Position numbers and translations under genes: made by a program. Below are positions 1-4,440 of a DNA stretch of 6,981 nt, piece after piece. The stretch comes from an uncultured Clostridia bacterium (GTDB lineage: Bacteria; Bacillota_A; Clostridia; TANB77; CAG-508). The notes under the pieces were generated by a model. It saw only the letters and a list, made by a program, of their open reading frames with translations. It did no database searches and had not been told where the DNA came from. The DNA lies in NCBI GenBank assembly GCA_944392525.1, contig CALXXB010000060.1, positions 1 to 6,981 of the forward strand, given 5' to 3'. Position 1 is the first letter of the stretch. Each line of letters opens with the position of its first letter.

Positions 1-87
1 AGGTGGAAACTTAAATACCAAACTTCTTAAACGGATGAAATTCTTTCATCCTCGAAGCCAACTACCTTTAGGTGGTTGGTAGTTCAC
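1..87 (+). mobile_element. Right end of an IS200/IS605-family element (partial)
   Basis: Two hairpins stand in tandem. GGATGAAA at 33-40 pairs with TTTCATCC at 44-51. CCAACTACC at 58-66 pairs with GGTGGTTGG at 71-79 around a TTTA loop. The second is followed by TAGTTCAC (80-87). A CGAAGCC lead-in, a GC-richer stem with a TTTA loop and a short TTCAC-like tail are the layout known for right ends of IS200/IS605 elements, whose transposases recognise subterminal hairpins instead of inverted repeats. The second stem holds a U.G pair (63/74) that only works in plus-strand RNA. The rest of the element, including any tnpA or tnpB, lies left of the window. Frame 2 stays open to a TAG at 80-82 and could be a tnpB tail, but I cannot show that. 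The exact end (about 87) is inferred. Confidence 0.55.
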
Positions 88-103
88 CTTTGTCCTTAAT
101 ATG
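1..103 (+). ncRNA. 3' part of a TnpB-type omega/reRNA scaffold with guide segment (partial, putative)
   Basis: In IS605-type elements the RNA that guides TnpB ends with the right-end hairpins, and its guide is read from the host DNA just past the element. Here AGGTG at 1-5 can also pair with CACCT at 85-89, and AACT (8-11) with AGTT (81-84), closing a fold around the two hairpins. If the element ends near 87, the guide would start near 88 with CTTTGTCCTTAATATG, which is the promoter region of the dipeptidase gene. The fold is seen in the sequence; the role rests on family knowledge and depends on the IS call. Confidence 0.35.
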
Positions 104-110
104 TTATAAT
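83..110 (+). promoter_or_regulatory. Sigma-A type promoter of the dipeptidase gene
   Basis: A perfect -10 box TATAAT (105-110) lies 28 nt before the start codon. The best -35 candidate is TTCACC (83-88), with a 16-nt spacer and four of six matches. This -35 would be made of the last bases of the insertion element, so the element may have supplied or replaced part of this promoter. Confidence 0.5.
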
Positions 111-138
111 GTGCAATATGAAAAGGTAAGGTGATTAT

Positions 139-1542
139 ATGTTAGATGATATTATTGATAATTTAAAAGATGATATTGTAAAAACTACTCAGGAATTAAT
201 AAGGATTCCAAGTGTATATCAAGAATCAGATGATGAGAAAATACCATTTGGTGAAAATGTAAATTCTGCTTTGGAATATATGTTAGATTTAGGTAAAAAA
301 TTAGGATTTAGAACTAAAAACATTGATGGTTATTGTGGATACATAGAATTTGGTGAAGGTAATGAACTTCTTGGTATTATTGGTCATTTAGATGTAGTAC
401 CTGAAGGTAGTGATTGGACTTATCCACCTTTTTCCGGAACTATATCAGATGGAAAAATCTTTGGTAGAGGTGCAATTGATGATAAAGGGCCAGTAGCCTC
501 TAGCCTTTACGCTATGAAAGCTGTTATGGATAATTGCAAACTAAATAAAAGAGTTCGTTTAATAATTGGACTTAATGAGGAAAATGATTGGGAATGTATT
601 GAACATTATAAAGAAGTTGAAGAATTGCCTACTGTTGGTTTTAGTCCAGATGCTGATTTTCCTTGTATATATGCTGAAAAATCTATTCTAAGTTGCTATA
701 TTAAAGAAGATTATAAAAATATTTCTGACAAAATTAAAATTAAGGAAATAGATTGTAATAACAATGCTCTTAATGTTGTTCCTAAATTTTGTAGTTTAAT
801 CTTAGAAATAAACGAACAAGAACTTAATATTAATGATTTAATAAAAACTTTAAAACAATTTATTAAAGAAAATAATTTTGAGATTGACATTTATAAATTA
901 AGTAAAACGGAAGTAAAACTAACTTCATATGGCGTTCAGTCTCATGCTGCTCACCCTGATTTCGGTGTAAATGCTATTTCTAGATTGTTACTTATTTTAT
1001 CTTTAACCTTTAAAGAATTTAATTGTAATTTAGAATTATTAGATTTCTTTAACAAATATATTAATACAGAATATAATGGAACTTCTCTTGGAATTGCTTG
1101 TGAAGACGAATCAGGCACACTTACTTTAAATGTCGGTGATTTTTCTTTAGCAAATGATACATTAAAATTAGGGATGAATTTAAGAATACCTATTAATAAA
1201 CCAATCTCTGAAATTGAAGAAACTTTTCAAAATTTATGTAAGAATTATTCTTCTTTAAATTTTGAAACTACATCTACCGAAGACTTCTTATATGTTCCAA
1301 AAGATGATAAACTAGTACAAACTTTATGTAGAATCTTTAATGAAGAAACAAATTCAAACGCAGAGCCTATTGCTATTGGTGGAGCAACATATGCACGTGC
1401 CTTTAAAAACTGCATTTCATTTGGTCCAAACTTCCCTGGTCATAAAGATATGTGTCATCAAACTGATGAGTTTATTGAAATTGATAATTTAATTCTTGCT
1501 TGTAAAATTTATGCCAAAGCAATCATAGAATTAGGAAAATAA
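139..1542 (+). CDS. pepV: Dipeptidase PepV-type, M20 metallopeptidase family
   Basis: Cytosolic di-zinc aminopeptidase that splits dipeptides, the last step in using imported peptides. At 467 residues it has the usual PepV length. Zinc and catalytic residues are in place: H83 and D85 in GHLDVVPEG, D115 in GAIDDKGP, the Glu pair E147/E148 in LNEEND, D171 in FSPDADFP, and H440 in MCHQTDEF. H269 in GVQSHAAHP fits the conserved His of the lid domain, which in M20 enzymes reaches the substrate. The second Glu-pair motif reads NEEND where many relatives have DEES, but both acids are kept. The ATG is preceded by AAGGTG (128-133), five bases upstream, so the start is well supported. It is transcribed alone, from the promoter beside the IS end to the terminator at 1549-1585. 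The annotation rests on motifs; the related bacterial enzyme Sapep is the main alternative name. Confidence 0.93.
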   Translation: MLDDIIDNLKDDIVKTTQELIRIPSVYQESDDEKIPFGENVNSALEYMLDLGKKLGFRTKNIDGYCGYIEFGEGNELLGIIGHLDVVPEGSDWTYPPFSGTISDGKIFGRGAIDDKGPVASSLYAMKAVMDNCKLNKRVRLIIGLNEENDWECIEHYKEVEELPTVGFSPDADFPCIYAEKSILSCYIKEDYKNISDKIKIKEIDCNNNALNVVPKFCSLILEINEQELNINDLIKTLKQFIKENNFEIDIYKLSKTEVKLTSYGVQSHAAHPDFGVNAISRLLLILSLTFKEFNCNLELLDFFNKYINTEYNGTSLGIACEDESGTLTLNVGDFSLANDTLKLGMNLRIPINKPISEIEETFQNLCKNYSSLNFETTSTEDFLYVPKDDKLVQTLCRIFNEETNSNAEPIAIGGATYARAFKNCISFGPNFPGHKDMCHQTDEFIEIDNLILACKIYAKAIIELGK

Positions 1543-1548
1543 ACACAA

Positions 1549-1585
1549 GAAAAACCAGTTATTTGCTAACTGGTTCTTTTTGTTT
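1549..1585. terminator. Bidirectional intrinsic terminator after pepV
   Basis: AACCAGTT (1553-1560) pairs with AACTGGTT (1568-1575) around a 7-nt loop. On the plus strand CTTTTTGTTTT follows; on the minus strand TTTTTCTTGTGTTT follows. It ends pepV and could equally stop leftward transcription from the 1586-2047 region. Confidence 0.85.
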
Positions 1586-1621
1586 TATATATACAGTATC
1601 TCTACTGCTTATTATATAAAT

Positions 1622-1805
1622 TTCCCCGCCTTAGCCGTAATGCTTTTAATTTTTAAGGACCTGCTCCTAAAAACAGGTGGGTGCCTACCTAAATACTCCT
1701 GGGCTTCTTACTATATACTGTAAGCATGCACGCCATACCTAGAGATTGGCCCCTCTTAATGTGTGTTGGTTCTAAAAATTAAGTCTACACGTACTACGCA
1801 GGGTT
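1622..1805 (+). ncRNA. Large structured non-coding RNA, raiA-type or 6S-like (putative)
   Basis: This island is clearly GC-richer than its flanks and has no open frame, yet folds end to end. The outer helix pairs CCC-GC (1624-1629) with GC-GGG (1798-1803). A long helix pairs 1646-1661 with 1768-1782: 15 pairs with one bulged A, ending GGACC/GGUUC. Inside are AGGUGG/CUACCU (1675-1680 with 1685-1690, loop GUGC), CUUAC/GUAAG around 1707-1723, and AGAG/CUCU (1741-1744 with 1753-1756), leaving room for a pseudoknot between GGGC (1701-1704) and GCCC (1749-1752). The length and the layout of a closing stem around a branched core fit the raiA ncRNA of Firmicutes, and also 6S RNA. I lean to raiA on overall resemblance only. 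The strand is not settled. The plus strand gains G.U pairs at 1658/1771 and 1679/1686. The minus strand gains them at 1627/1800 and 1639/1788, and has the better promoter. A weak plus promoter, TATACA (1590-1595) 17 nt from TATATA (1613-1618), would start the RNA near 1625. Confidence 0.5.
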
Positions 1806-1842
1806 ATATTCTTTATTAGTACTATCTCTTTAAGTTGTTTTT

Positions 1843-1871
1843 ATTTTAGCATAATCAATAAATAATATCAA
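1843..1871 (-). promoter_or_regulatory. Minus-strand sigma-A type promoter facing the structured RNA
   Basis: Read on the minus strand, TTGATA (1871-1866) is followed after 17 nt by TAAAAT (1848-1843), preceded by TGC as in an extended -10. Transcription would start near 1836, cross the structured RNA region and stop at the bidirectional terminator at 1575-1549, giving a unit of about 290 nt. Either it drives the RNA on the minus strand or it makes an antisense transcript. The region is very AT-rich, so a chance match is possible. Confidence 0.45.
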
Positions 1872-1948
1872 ATGTAAATTTTCCCTTAAAAACTTATCTA
1901 TTATTTATTATATATGATTACCTTCTTTTTTTGAATTTATTCTCTCTT

Positions 1949-1978
1949 AATCAAGCTTTTTTAATACTTGATTTTTTT
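1949..1978 (+). terminator. Plus-strand intrinsic terminator
   Basis: AATCAAG (1949-1955) pairs with CTTGATT (1967-1973) around an 11-nt loop and runs into seven T's (1972-1978). No U-run follows on the minus strand, so it acts rightwards. The nearest plus-strand source is the structured RNA, about 145 nt upstream. The stem is only 7 bp, so it may be leaky. Confidence 0.5.
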
Positions 1979-1996
1979 ATTCTTTTATGGTAGAAT
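1968..1996 (+). promoter_or_regulatory. Plus-strand promoter nested in the terminator arm
   Basis: TTGATT (1968-1973), a 17-nt spacer (1974-1990) and TAGAAT (1991-1996), with TGG before the -10 (extended -10), give a good sigma-A match. The -35 sits in the 3' arm of the preceding terminator hairpin. The predicted start near 2003 lies only about 40 nt before the next terminator. Confidence 0.4.
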
Positions 1997-2009
1997 TAAC
2001 TAAGTTCGT

Positions 2010-2046
2010 GAGGAGTAGAAAAGACATTTTTCTACTTCTTTTTTTC
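2010..2046 (+). terminator. Strong plus-strand intrinsic terminator next to the hemolysin III gene end
   Basis: AGGAGTAGAAAA (2011-2022) pairs with TTTTCTACTTCT (2028-2039), 12 pairs with one G.U, around loop GACAT, followed directly by a T-run (2039-2045). The minus strand has no U-run after the hairpin, so this is not the terminator of the leftward hemolysin III gene. It stops rightward transcripts just before they run antisense into that gene. Confidence 0.75.
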
Positions 2047-2047
2047 T

Positions 2048-2722
2048 TTACATTACGAATAATAATATACAGAAAAATTGTAATAAACTTCCTAGTAATA
2101 TAAATAAATGAAATACTGAATGCATATATTTATGTTTTTTTCCTATTCCATATAAAATAGCTCCTACTGTATATGCTATTCCCCCTAATAGTAATAATAC
2201 AAACCCAGCTGTTCCTAAAAGTTTAGGTAATAATCCAATTTTAAATACTATACACCATCCCATAAGCAAATAGCATATCATTGAAAATACTTTGAATTTT
2301 TTTATATCAATTGAATTTAATACAATCCCAAGTATCGCAACTGCCCAAATCACACCAAATATTACCCATCCAGATGCCGTGTCATATTCACGAATAGTAC
2401 ATAGTGCAAAAGGTGTATATGAACCTGCAATCAATAAAAATATTGAGCAATGATCTAATACTTGAAATACTCTTTTTGAATATCTTTTAGGACTTAATCC
2501 ATGATATATACTAGACATAGTATATAGTATTATCATTGTAACACCATATATTGCTCCACTTACAACCCCATATACATTTCCATGTATTGCAGCAAAAACA
2601 ACGCATAAAACTGTCGCAACAATCCCAAGTACCGCTCCTACTATATGTGAAGTCATATTAAATATTTCTTCACCTTTTGTATATTTGGGCAATATTCTAT
2701 CTCTTAATTTTACTCTTTCCAT
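2048..2722 (-). CDS. Hemolysin III / TrhA (PAQR-like) family membrane protein
   Basis: Integral membrane protein of the hemolysin III group in the PAQR/CREST superfamily, with about seven hydrophobic segments over 224 residues. Family signatures are present: E19 and N22 to H26 in EEIFNMTSH before the first helix; S70 to H74 in SSIYHGL; D90-H91 in LDHCSIFLLIAGSYTPF; GGIAYTVGAILY at 180-191; and H201/H205 in HSVFHLF. The Ser, Asp and three His are the proposed metal site of the superfamily. Relatives in B. subtilis affect membrane lipid homeostasis; true haemolysis is doubtful for most members. AGAGG lies eight bases before the ATG, and its own promoter is at 2749-2777. It appears monocistronic. 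No minus-strand terminator is evident beyond its stop codon. Confidence 0.9.
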   Translation of the reverse strand: MERVKLRDRILPKYTKGEEIFNMTSHIVGAVLGIVATVLCVVFAAIHGNVYGVVSGAIYGVTMIILYTMSSIYHGLSPKRYSKRVFQVLDHCSIFLLIAGSYTPFALCTIREYDTASGWVIFGVIWAVAILGIVLNSIDIKKFKVFSMICYLLMGWCIVFKIGLLPKLLGTAGFVLLLLGGIAYTVGAILYGIGKKHKYMHSVFHLFILLGSLLQFFCILLFVM

Positions 2723-2748
2723 ATAAAACCTCTTTATACTTTTTTGAA

Positions 2749-2777
2749 ATTATATCATTTATATTCTAATAAGTAAA
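2749..2777 (-). promoter_or_regulatory. Sigma-A type promoter of the hemolysin III gene
   Basis: On the minus strand TTTACT (2777-2772) stands 17 nt from a perfect TATAAT (2754-2749), 26 nt before the start codon. A housekeeping, non-sporulation promoter is implied. Confidence 0.65.
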
Positions 2778-2786
2778 GAAATTTTT

Positions 2787-2821
2787 ATCTAAAAGGAGAA
2801 CTGTTTAACACAGCTCTCCTT
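2787..2821 (-). terminator. Terminator of the 'YWLAS' orphan gene
   Basis: The arms 2793-2804 and 2810-2821 form a 12-bp stem around a 5-nt loop. The single mismatch on the plus strand (2800/2814) becomes a G.U pair on the minus strand, and the minus strand continues with CCTTTTAGA. The hairpin therefore serves the leftward gene ending at 2837 and separates it from the hemolysin III promoter. The U-run is short, so efficiency may be moderate. Confidence 0.65.
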
Positions 2822-2836
2822 CTAGATTAGGCAAAT

Positions 2837-3502
2837 TTATCCTATTTTCTTTCTGGTCTCCTTAATATCGACTTTAATCCTTACTAGAGCAAGAATCTGC
2901 TTTTCAGCTTCTTGCATTTCACCATTAGCATACACTAACGTCTCATTCGTAAGAATGCCATCTTCAAGACAGTCAACACCAAAAGCTAAATCTTCGCCTT
3001 TAATTCTAGAAGAAGTCGAAGCTAACCAATACGACCCTCTAATTTTAGAAACAACCTGTTGATCATCAAAAATCACTGTATTACTTCTGTATATTCTCTT
3101 AATCAAGACACTGCTTTCTTCAAGACCATATGGTGGATTTTTGTATTCCACTTTGAAGTCTTTTCTGTTAACTGCTCGTGCACTCATTCCTTTTGCTTTA
3201 AAAGCCTTTGAGCAAAAAGAATTCAAAATGTTAGTTGCACATTGTAAGCCTCTTTCTCCATTAAGGATTATGGAACTTCTCTTTCCAAGCCCAACAGCAT
3301 ACAGGAGTACAATATGCCCTGTATAAGTTCTTTCAAATCCCAAAGGATACCCCAGCAGATTTCCTCCTGTTGAAATAGTTTGGACTTTTGCACCATTGTT
3401 AGAAGCACGGACATCTACGCTTATTTTAGGAATATAGATGTCAATTTCACTTCCAACAGTAATCCATCCAAGGGAAGTCATAAGTCTAATCGGGTCCGAC
3501 AT
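2837..3502 (-). CDS. Orphan protein with YWLAS/DUF6273-like C-terminal domain, function unknown
   Basis: 221 residues, no signal peptide or membrane segment. The order of weak motifs follows a lineage-specific family common in gut Clostridia and their phages: an Asn/Cys helix (GLQCATNILNSFCSKAF, 85-101), then an 'ARS(I/L)-ED'-like stretch (SARAVNRKDF, about 107-116), then GSYWLASTSS near 156-165, AFGVDCLEDG, and a final LALVRIKVDI where relatives often have GVRPVVSL. The domain resembles DUF6273; its function is not known. The ATG has AAAGGA upstream on the minus strand, so the start is good. The gene is about 40 % G+C, against roughly 25 % in its neighbours, and uses more C/G-ending codons, which points to recent transfer. 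It has its own very strong promoter (3573-3601) and its own terminator, so it is a self-contained cassette. No phage or transposon genes are visible beside it. Confidence 0.6.
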   Translation of the reverse strand: MSDPIRLMTSLGWITVGSEIDIYIPKISVDVRASNNGAKVQTISTGGNLLGYPLGFERTYTGHIVLLYAVGLGKRSSIILNGERGLQCATNILNSFCSKAFKAKGMSARAVNRKDFKVEYKNPPYGLEESSVLIKRIYRSNTVIFDDQQVVSKIRGSYWLASTSSRIKGEDLAFGVDCLEDGILTNETLVYANGEMQEAEKQILALVRIKVDIKETRKKIG

Positions 3503-3572
3503 TTTCTTTCCTTTCTCATAGAATTCTCTACAAAAAAAATCTTCTGCTAGAACGATATTGCCTTACCAAAAT

Positions 3573-3601
3573 ATTATATAATCATTTACATAATAAGTCA
3601 A
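3573..3601 (-). promoter_or_regulatory. Strong sigma-A promoter overlapping the sigK stop codon
   Basis: On the minus strand TTGACT (3601-3596), a 17-nt spacer and TATAAT (3578-3573) give 11 of 12 consensus matches, the best promoter in the window. The TGA stop of sigK (3600-3598) lies inside the -35 box. Transcription would begin near 3566 and give a leader of about 64 nt before the orphan gene. This leader contains a run of eight T's (minus strand) after a small TTCT/AGAA hairpin, possibly a weak sigK terminator. Confidence 0.8.
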
Positions 3602-4310
3602 CTCTTTATTTCTTTCGATAACTTGTTTATCGCTTTAGTTTCTATTCTAGATACATATGAACGAGATATTCCCATCATATTTGCAATTTCATTTTGTGTT
3701 TTAGGCTTTTTACCACCTAATCCAAATCTCAATTCAAGTATTGTCTTTTCTCTATCTTTTAAAACAGATTTCATTTTTTGATATAGTAATTTTACTTTCA
3801 TCTTTATATCTACTTCATCTTCTATATTTCTCTCATTATTTTCTAATACTTCTTGAAGAGTTACTACATTATCATCTTTATCTTTCCCTATCGGCTCATT
3901 TAAATACACCTCTGCTCCTAATTTTTTATTAGCTCTTAAAAACATTAGTATTTCGTTATCCACGCATCTTGCAACATATGTAGAAAGCCTTGTTTTTTTC
4001 TCAGGGTTAAAACTGTTTATTCCCTTTATTAATCCTATTGTTCCTATTGAAATTAAATCATCTTGGTCTACTTTTGAAGTAGCATATTTTTTAGCAACAT
4101 GTGCTACTAATCTTAAGTTTCTTTCTATTAAAATATTTCTTGCTTCATCATCTCCTTTTGCCATTTGCTCTAAATAATTTTTTTCTTCTTCTCCGAGAAA
4201 GTGGTTCTGGAAATAATGTTCCTCCTTGAATATATCCGAACAGCAAACACAGCTGTTTTTAGAAATTCAAAAAAACTAAAAATTCCTGTAATTCCAAGTG
4301 CTGATAACAT
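3598..4310 (-). CDS. sigK: Sporulation mother-cell RNA polymerase sigma-K, read in three frames (two +1 shifts at CGG)
   Basis: Late mother-cell sigma factor that directs coat and spore-maturation genes. The body (4164-3598, 188 codons) is intact: MAKGDDEARNILIERNLRLV, region 2 with DLISIGTIGLIKGINSF and the -10 reading helix around YVARCVDNEILMFLR, and region 4 with the helix-turn-helix NEIANMMGISRSYVSRIE. That ATG has no Shine-Dalgarno. The true start is 4310, seven bases after GGAGG (4322-4318). It opens 24 hydrophobic residues (MLSALGITGIFS...FAV) like the pro-sequence that SpoIVFB removes in B. subtilis. The frame then meets CGG (4238-4236); skipping C gives GYIQGGTLFPEPLS. A second CGG (4195-4193) follows; skipping C gives GEEEKNYLEQ and the body. 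The product would be 236 residues, close to B. subtilis sigma-K, whose same stretch reads [29 protein letters not shown]. Unshifted, reading stops at TAG (4172-4170) after 46 codons. It could instead be a decaying gene or carry sequence errors. Confidence 0.85.
4189..4201 (-). other. Candidate +1 frameshift site 2 in sigK (UCU-CGG-A)
   Basis: In the second frame the ribosome reads CTT TCT CGG AGA. Skipping C (4195) gives CTT TCT GGA GAA GAA GAA, which is the conserved PLS-xEEEK-YLE segment of sigma-K. The site has the same form as site 1: a U-ending codon, then CGG followed by A, becoming GGA after the shift. The A7 run a few bases on (4183-4177) is not the cause, because the protein match GEEEK already lies upstream of it. 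Confidence 0.55.
4232..4244 (-). other. Candidate +1 frameshift site 1 in sigK (GUU-CGG-A)
   Basis: The frame from 4310 reads GCT GTT CGG ATA, with CGG as codon 25. Reading GCT GTT, skipping C (4238) and continuing GGA TAT ATT restores the conserved sigma-K sequence (AV-GYIQGG). No stop codon or homopolymer is at the junction, unlike common slippery or error-prone sites. A rare A-site codon with out-of-frame pairing of the next tRNA resembles the Ty3 type of +1 shift; the mechanism is inferred. Confidence 0.55.
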
Positions 4311-4340
4311 AAATGCACCTCCAAATTCTTAACTATTGTC

Positions 4341-4366
4341 ATTATATGAGCAAAAAAAAATAAAGT
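4341..4366 (-). promoter_or_regulatory. Sigma-E/sigma-K type mother-cell promoter of sigK
   Basis: On the minus strand CATATAATG (4348-4340) matches eight of nine bases of the sigma-K -10 CATANNNTA, and also fits the CATA-type -10 of sigma-E. An AC dinucleotide (4366-4365) lies 16 nt upstream, the sigma-K -35 pattern. No TTGACA-like -35 is found at sigma-A spacing, although TATAAT can be read inside the -10. Mother-cell control of sigK by sigma-E and by itself is known in B. subtilis and fits. Confidence 0.55.
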
Positions 4367-4368
4367 GC

Positions 4369-4398
4369 CTGACCTTATAAAATTATTATTTATAGAAT
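4369..4398 (+). promoter_or_regulatory. Weak candidate promoter of the DUF368 gene
   Basis: CTGACC (4369-4374) and TAGAAT (4393-4398) are 18 nt apart, 42 nt before the start codon. The -35 is weak. It lies back to back with the sigK promoter, so the two genes diverge from one 130-nt region. Confidence 0.35.
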
Positions 4399-4440
4399 TT
4401 TTTAGGAACTTTTCTAATAAGTTTTATAGAGGTGTTTTAT

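Larger units (their letters stand above)
1586..2047. other. Gene-free stretch with RNA and regulatory signals
   Basis: No convincing protein gene is seen in these 460 bases on either strand. The stretch holds a GC-richer structured RNA candidate (about 1622-1805), a minus-strand promoter-like pair (1843-1871), a very AT-rich segment (about 1850-1950) and two plus-directed terminators with a promoter between them (1949-2046). These are listed separately. Confidence 0.7.

Noticed and set aside
1..90. T-box or other riboswitch in front of pepV, suggested by AGGTGGAAAC
   Set aside because: The T-box motif is incomplete, no terminator with a U-run follows, and the TTTA-loop hairpin with its TTCAC tail fits an IS605-type end better.
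3141..3326. Plus-strand open frame of 61 codons
   Set aside because: Shadow antisense to the orphan gene, with no ribosome-binding site and no recognisable protein.
3741..3932. Plus-strand open frame of 63 codons
   Set aside because: Antisense to sigK; Leu/Ser/Tyr-rich composition typical of reverse-complement AT-rich coding DNA.
3598..4164. sigK starting at the internal ATG 4164 as a short 188-residue sigma factor
   Set aside because: No Shine-Dalgarno precedes it, and conserved sigma-K sequence (YLEQ, FPEPLS, the pro-sequence) continues upstream in shifted frames to a start with perfect GGAGG.
4177..4183. Homopolymer A7 run as the single cause of the sigK frame break
   Set aside because: It cannot explain either break: the conserved residues GEEEK already lie in the final frame upstream of it, and the first break is 50 bases away.
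4432..4440. GTG start for the DUF368 gene
   Set aside because: The GTG is part of the AGAGGTG ribosome-binding site; ATG 4441 has ideal spacing.
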